From the NCBI GenBank assembly GCA_029224185.1, contig CM055188.1:30437400-30501399 (forward strand): 64,000 nucleotides of DNA. The letters run 5' to 3'. Source of the stretch: Karalla daura. Lineage: Eukaryota; Chordata; Actinopteri; Chaetodontiformes; Leiognathidae. A program made the translations under genes and the position numbers. Below, one piece after another: positions 12,801-25,100 of this stretch (its first letter is position 1; every line of letters begins with the position of its first letter). The notes beneath the pieces were generated by a model, which did no database searches, was not told the DNA's origin, and saw only the letters and a list, made by a program, of their open reading frames with translations.

Positions 12801-15800
12801 TTTCTTTGGTGTGTTTTTGGTTTGTCTCATTCATTCATTCCCAACAAAAATGCACACCTTGTGCACACACTGCTAGTATTGTTTTTATCCTTGTTTTACT
12901 TTTTCTCATGTGTTTACATACATGTGCCTTGATCTGCTCCCACTTCCTTAGAATTGAACTGAATTAAACTGAACATCCAGCCTGTCCTCAGATGAACACA
13001 CAGGCTGCAAGAGGGTGTTGACATTTCCATCATTTGTCAGATCAAAAAACCACGAGGTGCAGCTCATGACTTAGGCAAAAACAAAAATCCAAAAAGCGTG
13101 ACAGAGAGAGAAAGCCGGAGGAGAGCGATGAGAGAAAGACGCAGAGCCACAGGTGATGTGGGTATACCTGTGCCGCTCAGGTGTGTCCAAACAGTGCCAG
13201 CCTCTCACAGCTAGACAGGTCCAGTGGCATCTGGCGCCCACCCACGCACACCTCTATGTCATAGCACATGCTAAGGCATGCGCACCCGCGCATAGCTCCA
13301 ACGGCTCTACCCAGGGCTGTATATGCATACTTGTTTGTGTGTACGTGTCTGTTTACGAATACACAATAGGGGCTCTGTCTGTGGGGCATGCTCCGGTGCC
13401 ACCAGCAATGAGAAACATCCAGAGAAGAATCGTAGGCCAGAACAAAAAGAGGACAAGGTGATTAAGAGGGCAGACCAGATTTGTGGGTTGTGGACGAGTC
13501 CAGTCCAGAAAAGGAAGATTCTGAAGTAGTTAAGGGAGGGTGCGTAGCGCTGTAGAGGGGCCTGGGTTTGACTCTCAGGTCTGATCGAGGGCCTTAAGGT
13601 GTGGGGTTTATATGTGTGTGGTACCCAAACACACCAGAAAACATAGCAATAGGAATAACTTCATTGATCCCTGAAGAGAAATTAATTCGTCTAGCAGCTC
13701 ATCTACAATTTGCAGAAGAGTTTTAAAAAATGTATTCTTTTAACTCTCCTTTTTCAATGTTTTTTTATTTAGATTTAACAATATTGGAGCTCTGTTGCCT
13801 CACGGCAAGCAGAGTGCATGTTCTCCTAGAGTCTGTGTAGATTTTCTCCATGTTCTCCTCCCACAGTCCAAACCCATGGATGTTCAGGTCCACTGGAGAC
13901 TCTAAACTGCCCCAAGGGGTGAGTGTGAGAGTGAAAACTAGGTGCACTCCCTTCTTCTGTGAGCTGGAGACAGACTCCAGCAGACTGTTAAAGTTCATGC
14001 TAAACAAATAAACTGCGAGCACTCACCCTCTCAACTTGTCCCTCTTTGTGTTTGGTCTTGTAGATGCGCAGACGAGGCAGAGACGTCTCGGCGTAGCCTT
14101 TCTCTTCAAACCCCTGCAGCAGACGGCCCTGGAAGGCTAGCCGGCATGCGTTGGCGTGGATGTCCGTGTCCAGCTTGGACCCGATCACCAGGCAGAGTGA
14201 CGGGCACGTGACCGGCCGCTCAAACTCCAACAAGGCCCACTGCTCCGGGTCGGGGCCCGGACCCACGTCTCCCTGGCCGCAGACGTACTCGTCCTGGTAG
14301 AAGTACTCTCGGTCGAAGGTGAAGGGCGTTTCCAGGGAATGCGGTGGTGATGGTGGCGGTTTGGCGTCTGCGGGGTCTGCGGCAGGCGGAAGGCCGAAGA
14401 AGTTGACCCTGGCCATGACCGTCTCGTGACCCACGGTGATGTGGAACTTGGCGCGGGTGGAGAGCGAGCCCTTGAAGTAGCCGATCTTCCTCACAGAGAT
14501 GACGGCGGCGTAGAGGGTGCGCAGGGACCCCGGGGTGCACACCACGCCCCGCTCTAACAGCTTCGGGTCGAACTGTGTCACGCACACACCCACTCGATCC
14601 CCCTGCATGGCACCCGACACGGGCTTCCGAAACATCTGCACCGACTTTATCTTCTTGGTGACCTGACGTCAGAGAGGACAGAGATACAACAAATAGACAA
14701 ATATCAATCCTCCCTCATGTCAATGTCAGTACCTTGGTACAAATTCAGTCTTGAGTCATGATGTCAGTATTATTATTAATGTATCAATGAACCTGCAGGA
14801 CAGAATTGACAAAGATATCTATCAATATCTAAATATCTATTTATACTCAATTTGTATCTTATTACATTAATTCATAGCTTATTACAAGTATGCACTTTTT
14901 TGCAGTATATTAGGTTGGCTGTTTACATGTACTTTGTGCTATGACAAACTTTCTATCTATCAGACAAAAAACAAAAATCTATCTATCAAAAGTATTTAGG
15001 AAGTAATAATGTTGTGGTTTGAAAGATGTCAATGCTGTTTTCTTAACAGGCCGTGTTGGATGTTTATGTGGACTTGTTAAATTTTGATACATCCAGGCCT
15101 CATTATCTAATCAGGCAAGAGGCAAAACAACACAAACTTCCATCCGTCCATCTTATCTTATCTGTTATCTCACTACTTTTATACCCAAAGGTCTCATTGG
15201 GGTCTCTTGGTGTCTATCTCCAGCTTACATGAAGAAAGCTTACAGGCGGGAATACCAGTCACCAGTCCATTACTAGGCTGCACACACACGCAAACACACA
15301 CTCACACTCACACTCAAACTCACACACACAATGCACTCTCACACTCACACCTAGCAGCTAGTTGGAGTCTTAAATTGACTTTATTGCATGTTTTTGGACT
15401 GTGGGAGGAAACTGAGTCACTGGAACATGTAAAATCCACAATCTCCACACAGGAAAGACCTGATGTCTCACTATTATAATTTTGTTACACAATACGTTAT
15501 TATAAATCAACTAAACCTTCTCCTTCATTATTTGAATCATTATCTGTTATATTCTCTCTGTCATCAATGACAATTATACCATATTTAAACTATATAAGTT
15601 AAATTCTAATCAAATGTTAGAAAGTGAAACCACAAAAGTCTACAGCGTTACATTTTTAGTTACATTATTGCTGTGAAATTATTTTTTTCATGACACTATT
15701 TTGACTTTATTTTGTTCACTATTTTCAAGCTCTTATTCGGCCCTGGTTGAATTATGCATTCAAAATCTAAACATGGAAAACTGCTGAAGATTAAATAAAG

Positions 15801-18800
15801 AAAAACACATCCACTTTTATCTCCACACTACAGGGATAAAGGAAAAGGCCCTATGGCGAATTAGGATTTTCTGTTATTAAATTATGCACATACAAAAGTA
15901 CAACCTGTGTCTGCTCATGTGTGGGTCTGTCAGGGTGTGTGTGTGTGTGTGTGTGCGTGTGTGAATGAGTCTGAGTGTACACACACACCCTATCTTTAGA
16001 AAAAGCTTCAGCTTCAAGTGCAGAATACTGTATTGACTTTATTTGAAGGACTATTCGGACAAAACATTGTATACATATATTTATTTTTAAAATATCAAGC
16101 TGTGATAAAAAACCTAATTATGGCTTGAATGTGCTTTGTTTTGTCTTAACTATACACCTCTGAACAAATGACACATCTCCAAATGAACAATTAAAAGATG
16201 TCTATCTATCTAACTACCTGTCTATCTACCCATCTATGATTAAGGGATCTGGCACCCCACAAAGTCTCTGTGTGGTTATTTTTGGTCTGCATTAACACAC
16301 ACACACACACGCGCACACACACACATCCTAACAGCAGTGCACACATCAAGGTGAGCATAAATGACTTAATTTGGCCATTTGCTGCCACCAAGAGGCGAAC
16401 AAGGAAACTGCAGGCAAAAAATGCTGAGGCCGGCTGCAAGTGTGCATCTGGTCCAAATTACCCAACTCCTGTGCTGCCAGTCCACCCCTGTCCCCTCATC
16501 CTTCCCTCAAATTAAACTGACACATCCTCTCAACCCACTCGGGCCATCCCTCCCTCCTTCCCTCCCTCCTTCCCTCCCTCTATCCCTCCCTCCGTCCCTC
16601 CGTCTGCCCGCTTCCATTCAACTCCTGAACTTCCGAAAACATTGCGGTTTTTTACTAAAGAATTTCCAGCGCTGAAGTGCTCTGCTTGCTGGTAAATACA
16701 GTGGCAGAGACTCTGAAATTGTGGTCGCTTCTCTGAAGGTACCTTCAGTGCTGGGATCTCCACAGTGTCGTTGACAGCCAACGACCCCTGCAGGATGGTT
16801 CCGGTCATGACTGTTCCCTGACCTCGGATGGAGAAGCAGTGGTCCACGGCCATGAGAAGGCCACCGCCAGGGTCTCTCTGAGGAAGGTACGTCTGTTTCT
16901 TCAAAAGCTGACAAAGACAAGAACAAGTGGAGCAACACTTAAAAGAGGAGCCAGAGGAAAAGAAAATACTTTGAGATGTTCAGCCGTCATGATTTCTCAT
17001 TCATATAGTAATTCCAAACAGTAAAATGTAAGTAAAACACAAATCTGAACAGAAACCAAATGTGACACGGGGTGACACAAACCATACTGCCTCTCACCTG
17101 GAAAATACTTATATATGGCATATGGCCACCTATGTTCAGGTACACAAGTAAATGAAGGCACATGGGAAATGTCAGTGTAAATCTGCTAAACTCTATTGTT
17201 TTATGAGGAAAGCAAAGTGGCAGGAAAGACAGATAATCAGCATAAACATCTAGCTTCTCCTGAGGTTGTCGTGTTGTGCTGCTCCTGGTCTTCATTCTCA
17301 AACTCAGAGAGAAAAAAAAAGAAAAGTTCTGCCACTGCAGTAAAGAGTATCTGGTGAGGAACAATCATTATTTGTGTTTTCATTCTCTTGGTTTGTTGAA
17401 ATCTGCCTGAAAAGTCAACAGTATCTCATTAAAAACATAGTGCTATCATAACATCAGAATCAGATATCATACCTTTTTATGCCCTAAATACACTTGATTA
17501 TGTTGGATGTTTACATAAACAAGTCAACTTTTTTCATCTTTGAGATCCGTAGACCTTAAAATCTGATCAGGAAACACAACCAACTTCAAGTTGTTTAAAT
17601 CTATTTAACAAAATATTCGCTTTCATTCATAACTGCTTATTGGTTTTCAATAGTTTGTCTTACTTCATGCTGCAATTTTCCTTTTACACATCCAATGAAA
17701 ACTGACTGAAGTGAGAACATCTGTGCTCTTTAGAGCTGAATTAGTAACAACGGAGGGGGACCAGTGCACTTCCAGAATTTACCTCGATTAACTCTGGCAC
17801 TCCCTGTGGCTCCTCTGTGTCAGGAGCCTCTGGGCCCCCAGGCTTCGCTGCCACAGCAATCACTGGACAGTCCTTAAATCTGACCAACGGGACAAGAGGT
17901 TTGTTTAAATTACTTCATGCTTTGATGTTGAGGTAATAAAGTTCACTTCAAATAAAAACCGAGTGGACCTGACAGACAGACCGCTGGAATGCAGACAGAG
18001 TGACACAATGTGTAATGAAGAAGGGGACAAGAGATTTGATCCTGAGCTACTGGGAATTACATGAGATACCGTGGTTCACTCAGGCCCACATTACCAGCCC
18101 CTGTACTACCTGTACACACATGCAAATTGACTCTTTTAGCGCTATAAGTATTCAGACCTGGTGTTCTCCAGCGTTTTGTGAAGTCTCTTGGTCATTTTCT
18201 CAATAGCACTTTGTCTCTTGTTTGGAGGCAGCAGGTCGGTTTTGTTGAGGACGACCACCATGCGGCGGCAGGTCAGCTCCCCGATCAGCAAACACTCTGC
18301 GGTCTGCGTCTGCACGCCTTTCACCACATCCACCACCAACATCATCAGGTCAATGATTTGGGCACCTAGAGAGGGAAGAACATAACAGTCAAATAACAAA
18401 TAACAGTCAGACGTTATGCCAGACATTAATGGCAATAACAGTGGTTTTCTGGGAGAACATATTCAGGTTTTTCTGTGGTACATCTATGCACTGAGGTAGA
18501 AACTGTTAGTAGAGACCAGAAAGAGACTGACAACAGCAGTGCAAACAGGAACGTACAAACATACCCAAAAATAACAGTAAAACAAGAGCAGAAATTAGGG
18601 GAGGGGTGCACATAGGCAAAGCCAGAAAGAGCAAAAGGCTAGAGGGTTGAAACCAGAGCTGCAGCTCACTTGGTTGTCTTTCCTTTCCCTCTTTTCTTTT
18701 CCTGACTTTGGCAGTCTCCCTTTCCTGTGCTTCACTCTTTTCTCTCATTCTATTTGGCTCCTTCTCTTTCCTGTGCTCTCCCCACATGGGACAGGAGGGG

Positions 18801-19296
18801 AAGTTTAATACATACCCCAATCCTCATACTTTCCTTCCTCCCTAATCTACTGCATGTGCCACCCCACTGGCTCATTGAGTATGCTGGCGACATGGCACAG
18901 CAGCCCTGAGAGTTCAGTCTGCTTTGATACTAACGCCACAAAAACTACAGTCTGCTGTTCTGGCACGCTTAAAGTTGGACAGAGTTGGATCGTAGTAGCT
19001 CATTAGAGTGACAAAGGAGTTGGACTGAGATAGAGATAAGGCAATAGAAACACAGCCCCACACACAACACCCCCCACATTCACTCTGATAACTCATATAT
19101 AACCTCTCCTCATAGAGGAACCATAAAACACGAGCAACATGACTGCAGAGTAATGGCGCCATCTCCTGGAATAATGTGGATTTGTGTCCAAATGTTTCAC
19201 TGTGGCCACACTTGTAACATCTTATTGGTACACTGCTACTAATATTGTCTTTGTGTAAATCACAGTGATAGGTACTGACAGTGTGAGTGTGTGTGT

Positions 19297-19382
<86 letters not shown>

Positions 19383-21433
19383 ATAATGAACAGTACATAA
19401 CATTTTTATTTTAATTTTTGCATGAATAGACTGAATAAAGTCAATCAATTAAGCCTCTTCCAGTTTATTTGTATTTGGTAACAGAAAAGGGGGAAAAAAC
19501 AGGGAAGCATACAACATGCACTTTGGATTCAGTAGATAACAGCTACTGTCCTACTATCTCATTTCAGCTTGGACACTTAAGTCGAGTCAAGTTATCAGTG
19601 ATATTTTTCTGATGTGACAAGTCAAAATGAAGGTGCACAAAATCACCACTTTATTTCCAAGCAATGAATATTAGCAATGCAACTTTCATACAGCTAAAAC
19701 ATATTGACACAGATTGTGCATTGAGACATAAGGATGAACCAGATAAATTGGCAACTGCACATAGTGAGTAAAGAGGCTGCCGCCATTGGAGCAATGTCCA
19801 GGACCAGAGGGGACATACGATGGTTTAGTTAAATGTTTTTTAATCCTAATTTCGATGCAGGGTTCTGTAAGTATGAAAGTGTGTTTCTACACAGATCTGG
19901 TGCCCTTTATGCTTGTTTGTCAACCAAAACTTGGCTCTTTATTGTAAACCTTGTCTTGTATTTCACACACATAAATGATCACATGATCTTACAATCCTTA
20001 CTTAACAACAGAGCTCAGCAACCTTTTCCCAAACTAGGCGGTGAATGGAGCGATACAGCTTTGGATCGACATCAAGCCTTAAATGTCTGAGACATAATCA
20101 GAGGAGTATCAGATACTGAGGACAAACGTGTGGTCTGACATTTCACCCAGTAGCCACTGAGTCCCTCCACTACCCAGATACATCCTTACCCAGGATCTTA
20201 AGCGGGAGCTGAACATCAGCTTACTGACATCAAATGTACATCCTCTGCCAGTTACAGCGCATATCTAGTCTGCTGTCATATACATACATAACACCTCTGA
20301 ATGGAAATGCACTGATAATGTATTACTTATATAATGTAATTGATATTTCTATCTATCTTTTCTGTAACATTGCTGGTCAAGCATGCTGTTCTGTTTTATA
20401 AGGACTCTGAAACCCAGTTTTAATGAGTAAAGAGGCCTTGAAGACAGCAGAGATATGCAGACAGCCTTGACATTCGAGAAACAGAGGCTCAACCGAAAGC
20501 GTCTTTCTAGGAATAAGAGATAACTCATCTCTTGATAGAGAGTTTGACTCTCCTTTCACAAAACTCAATGTGTGAGAGATTCTGTGAACAGCTTGAATAA
20601 AGACAGTGACTTCAAATTAGTTAGTCTATTTAGTTTTGTCAGACTCTGTGCTTAATATGTTATTTATTTGTTCATGTCGAAAGTGCCCTGAGATAGCGTT
20701 GTTATATGCTTGAGTTGAAGTTGAAGATACTGCTGTGAGTGGAGTGACTCTATAAAAATCAACATTTGTATGTTATACTCTGTATATTCTGTATGTTAAA
20801 ATCATGTTTTCTATGTGGTCCTGTGCTGCTATCACGTCACCTGCACCAATCACCAAAGTACAAAATCATTTCTATCTCTCAGCCTCTGATAAAAAAAAGA
20901 TGTTCAGTCTTCAACTATAACTTATTTATGATATCATCTCTAACATGCTTGGATAATTTGACCACTTTACGGACTCTGCATGCACAAACCTTCTAAACAG
21001 TAAAGAGAAAAGAAGAAGTAGGAGAAGAGAAGCCACAGGAGGCATTTTCCCAGGACATCTCACTTTTATTCTCCTACGTCATGATTGAAGAGTTGCTCAT
21101 TAAGTCCCCCGGGTTTTCAAAGAGGCCTCACTCACCTCCGATGATGGTCCTGATCAGAGAGGCGTGTCCGGGACAATCCACCAGGGTGAACTGCAGGCTG
21201 TCATACCGCTGCTGAGCGTCGCTGTCCCGCAGATGCTCGGGCAGCTCCACGGTGAAGGAGGAGAAGCCCAGGTCCAGGGTGATGCCTCTCTCCCGGGACT
21301 GCGGGTTCTTGTCGAAGGCGGCCGTGGACGCGGTGCTGCTCATGGCCCTGGCAAGGGACGTCTTCCCGCTGTCGACATGTCCGAGGACCCCGACGTTAAA
21401 GTTCAACGTTGTGACTCTGTGGTCCACTGACAT
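7572..21433 (-). CDS. eefsec: selenocysteine-specific elongation factor EEFSEC (7 coding exons)
   Basis: Coding exons, in gene order: 21433-21136, 18365-18158, 17879-17783, 16907-16743, 14662-14027, 11138-10982, 7756-7572; 1746 nt, 581 aa (human about 596). All junctions are GT-AG and keep frame. The protein delivers Sec-tRNA to the ribosome at UGA codons with SBP2 and the SECIS element. GTPase motifs visible: G1 GHVDSGKT (18-25), RGITLD (49-54), DCPGH (86-90), NKTD (140-143). Domain II contains GQGTVMTGT; exon 5 (257-468) holds AMQGDRVGVCVTQFDP and a fish-variable Pro/Ala-rich insert; the C-terminal domain IV ends with FKRYVFDPHKKMVQ, the stretch shared with mammalian EFSec. Intron 1 (2.8 kb) carries a long (TG)n; introns 2 and 4-6 carry repeats. 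Start chosen because MSVDH precedes the conserved LNFNVGVLGHVDSGKT. It is arranged head to head with ruvbl1, as in mammals. Confidence 0.95.
8688..8701. promoter_or_regulatory. inverted pair of GATA motifs in eefsec intron 6
   Basis: GATAA and TTATC are separated by 4 bp (GATAAGTGTTTATC), in a non-repetitive stretch (about 8640-8790) that looks CNE-like. A functional role is inference only. Confidence 0.25.
9743..9812. repeat. (GT)n microsatellite
   Basis: Thirty-five GT units in eefsec intron 6. Confidence 0.95.
10010..10135 (+). mobile_element. LINE 3'-end remnant (L2-like)
   Basis: The sequence gtggaatcgcctaccgggc ... gagcatctcctctcctaac resembles the last coding part of fish L2-like LINEs, where a conserved WN-x-LP motif precedes the C-terminus. 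It is degenerate and 5'-truncated, inside eefsec intron 6. Confidence 0.4.
10527..10815. repeat. fold-back MITE-like repeat
   Basis: Left arm gcatggtaccggctcggct (from about 10535) pairs with right arm gggtcgagtcgagccagtag (about 10778-10797) followed by cgtagaggaaacg. It is a family member of the repeats at 1700-2265 and lies in eefsec intron 6. Confidence 0.5.
13640..13700. repeat. short interspersed-repeat fragment
   Basis: The phrase acttcattgatccctgaag followed by agaaattaattcgtc is typical of a fish repeat family ending in cattgatccc-gaggggaaatt. A cousin lies at 24690-24840. It is in eefsec intron 5. Confidence 0.4.
13788..13990 (+). repeat. teleost interspersed repeat, sense copy
   Basis: Carries ctctgttgcctcacggcaag, gtgcatgttctcctagagtc and ctcccacagtccaaaccca, the sense version of the repeat seen in antisense at 2330-2500 and 15205-15460. 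Lies in eefsec intron 5, ending about 36 bp from the exon 5 donor. Confidence 0.55.
15205..15460 (-). repeat. teleost interspersed repeat, antisense copy
   Basis: Contains caccagtccattactaggc, a CA-rich centre, tgtttttggactgtgggagg and aatctccacacaggaaagac in the order expected for the antisense copy of the family at 13788-13990. It lies in eefsec intron 4. Confidence 0.55.
19287..19380. repeat. (GT)n microsatellite
   Basis: About 94 bp of GT with one TA interruption, in eefsec intron 1. Confidence 0.95.
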
Positions 21434-22135
21434 CTCTGTATGTCTACCCGCTGCGTGGTGTTTGGTTGTTGTTTTACTAAACCCAAAGCTGGACCGTCAA
21501 CTCACCACAGCCACAGCTAAGCGCCGCATTCACTTGTGCCAAAAACAGCAGCTTGAGAGAATTGCTGTTTTTGATAAGAAGTGATATGATTAAGCAGCAG
21601 AACTTCGGCGTGTAAACACTTAAATGACGTGTCTTCCGTGGTGTCCGTTTACTCCATCCCGAGGGGAACTTTCTGGAAGCGGAACATTTTGTATATCGAA
21701 CAAAGTAGGTAAAAATCGCCACTCATCGTGGTCCTTGATCCATAAGTATTATTAAAATTTAAGTTGGCTTGTACTTAATCATTATTGTACTATTTATGAC
21801 TTTATTTGACATTGTTTGCTGAAATTTGTTATCAATTTCTACTACGACTAGCAACTGAAACACAGCCGGATAAGGCGGAGTTCAGATTGATTGACAGATT
21901 CCTGAACCAATCACAGCGTAGCATGTCTCAACACCGACCAATCGTTGTCCAACTGGAAGCACTAGGGGTATCACTTCCGCTGATTTCCCTAGTAACCCAC
22001 ATGGAAACGGATTTCCCTGTGTTTTGAGTTTCGGCGCTGATTGTGGCGGTGGACGGACCCTTTGTGATTCTTCATTCATCGTGAATCTGCTCGAAGCAGC
22101 TCTCACTTTTTATTTTTTGCACAATTTGAACAACC
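21434..22135. promoter_or_regulatory. divergent eefsec/ruvbl1 promoter region
   Basis: The two start codons face away from each other 702 bp apart, so both promoters and 5' UTRs must lie here unless non-coding exons exist elsewhere. Visible elements are two same-strand CCAAT boxes (21907-21911 and 21938-21942, 31 bp apart), ETS-type CTTCC cores near 21632 and 21976, and no obvious TATA box. This layout fits housekeeping bidirectional promoters. Confidence 0.6.
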
Positions 22136-25100
22136 ATGAAGATCGAAGAGGTCAAGAGCACCACGAAAACACAGCGCATCGCTTCCCACAGTCACGTAAA
22201 GGGGCTGGGACTGGACGAGGCCGGCAATGCTAAACAGTCAGCATGTGGGCTAGTGGGCCAGGAGGCTGCTAGAGAGGTATTAACACCACCTTATTTTTTA
22301 CTTTATTTAGATATATTTTATCTATATATTGTGGCTGTTTTTTTTATCACTGTCTTTGTTATCTAATAGTGGTTTTAACAACATAGCTTAGCTGCTTTAG
22401 CAGTGTGTTGTAGCTGTTTCATAGTTGGGTCCTGCCGTGAAATCAGACATGTATTCACATTTGTTTATCTGTTAAATTGTTTTACATGTGTCTTATCATC
22501 ACAGAGATGTCGAAACTGCAAATAGCGATAACAGAGCAAAGTGGGAAATTTACATTTTCATTTTCCAGTCTTCATACAGTAGTCCTGTAAAATGGTTGAT
22601 ATACACATTTTAGAAATTGCATGATGACTACCTAAGCTTAATTACACATGTGCATATGTGTAAATCTAAGCCTGGTTTGAACTTATTATCTATCTATATA
22701 TTGTTGGATTTTACTAGGTACGTTACTATGTGTATATTTACCATCTTACGTTCATCTTTCTATTATCCATCCAATTTTATGTCAATGTTTAATTCTGCTT
22801 TTTAACTTTTGTCACATGCAGTTGTACAAATATCCTGGCAGCTAAATGAATTGCGTCAAACGTGACTATGCAAAGGCATAGATGTTCAAGATGAACTTGC
22901 AATATTAAAATGTACAAAATGCTATTTTGTATATAAAATATAACTTAATTATTATATGCTGTGCATGGTCATTGTCAACTGAGTTCTGAAAATGCGTAGA
23001 AATATATGGACAAATAAGTATGTTGTGACCACCATCATTCACAGTCATTATTCATTAAATATCAGGATTTTAAAAAAAATTACTTTACTTACTTTTTTTT
23101 TTTACCTTGTTTACCTGTTTGTGAGAGATGTGTTCCAACAAAGCCCCAGGACACCCCTCAAGTTGCTGTACTAATGCGGTCCCTGTGTTTCACCCTCCAG
23201 GCTTGTGGCATCATTGTTGAGCTGATTCGCTCAAAGAAGATGGCAGGAAGAGCAGTGTTACTAGCAGGACCTCCTGGCACAGGAAAGGTATGAGAGCAGT
23301 GCTGGTGAAACTGTGAGATGGTCAATGCATAATTGAATGCTGCCTCTCGCATCCCTCTAGATTGTGACTCTTGAATTCATTCATTATTCTTTTTCATGCA
23401 GACGGCGCTGGCTTTAGCTGTTGCACAGGAGCTGGGAAGCAAGGTGCCATTCTGCCCCATGGTCGGGAGCGAAGTTTACTCATCTGAGATTAAAAAAACA
23501 GAAGTACTGATGGAGAATTTCAGGAGGGCTATTGGTGAGTGTCACTGAAGTAAAGATCTGAAAATGTAATTATTATCACAGCAAGGGTAGGAGCACATAA
23601 CTACTTTATTACTTAAAATTTAAACTACTTGATTTAAATTTTGTGCATTTAAATGAATGTTAAAAGAAGGAATCTGAACACAGGCAGAATGTGATTATAA
23701 AATGCAGGTGTTGAACAAACCATGCCCCCAAGAGCAAGTCTAAGGCAAAAGTGAACTAGGCGGCCACTCAGTGGCCCGTAAAAAGAGGGTTTCAAATTAA
23801 GGAAAAAGTAAGAGCAAGAAACATAAAGTCACATGTTCAGTCATGTGAGTAGTAGCCAAGACAGCCAATCAGCTGTAATTCGTAAGAGTAAGTAAGGAAG
23901 AGTGTGCACCAGATCTGTATAGAAGTGGACTGAAATTGATATTCCTACACCTTAAAATAAGATTGTAAAGTGACTTGTATAATAGCATCTGAGACTTTGC
24001 AGATTGAGTCATTGTTCCACCGCTTGTATATAACTCAGACAGATCTAAATACTTAATGTACTTAATGTACCTAATGTTCTACTAATATATTTTATTGAAA
24101 ATAAACTTGAGGATTTTAGGAGACTGTCTGCTGTTGGAAAAACCACGGCACATTAAACTTCTTTCTGCATCTCAGCTGTGAAAAGGAGTATAAGTTCAGC
24201 TCCTTCTCTCAGCAAAGAGTCCTTGGGCGGGAGGATCAGCGTGTCCTGCGTGTCGGTCGTCATGGGCTGAAAGGCGTCCTCACCTGACAGCGGATTTATG
24301 AGAATGGTGTTGAGAAGGAAGGAAGGCAGGAGAGGGCGAGGAGGTTTCTCCTGACTGCTGATGGTTCCTGTCGGAGGGAAGGAAATGGAGCTTAGACGGA
24401 GGGAGAGGAGGTCGTCAGCACATTTGCCTCTCCCCCTGAACACGATCCAGTGGTGGGGGTGGGAGGGGGCTTCATTTTGAAGTTGTCAACATGTCGATAT
24501 GAGCGCCGTGACAGACAGTCTCTGTTTTAGGCTTTGCCCTCTGACCCGCAGCGCAGCCACCTGTGCTGCTGCTGCGGCCCTGTGCCACAGGCTGCATGAA
24601 ATTCAGTTTGCACAGCTTTGTTCTCAGCAGGCGGGGAGATCCAAGGTTTTAGTTCAACATTTGTGCACAGGTAAATGGATAAGTAGGTAGGGTAGTCCGA
24701 AAGATAGAAACTTTTTTTGATCCCTTCAGACAAGCAGTCCACGCACATTCTTGTGCAGTTAACCCCAAGTTACATTAGTCAGAGGAGGAAATACAGTAGA
24801 AAGACAACACAATAAACAAATAAATACATGCATGTGTAATTAAAAGCACTACATAAAGTTATGCAGAAAACCATCAGAATTATCTGAGTTAAAAAAAAAC
24901 GCTATAAAAAGGCATCACTTTATTTTGTACGTGGAGCAGCTGCAAATCAAAAGATTTTTGATGAATAATGATTGAATAATGTTTGTTTTCACAAGACACA
25001 AATTTTCCTTGTTATTGTTGTTTATCCTTAAATTAAAACACATTAGACATCTTTATGTATTTTAATGAACAGGGTCCAGATTGGGTTTTGAATTATCTCT

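Noticed and set aside
14220..14585. 121-residue frame overlapping eefsec exon 5
   Set aside because: Alternative frame of the GC-rich exon; the 212-codon eefsec frame carries the conserved elongation-factor motifs.
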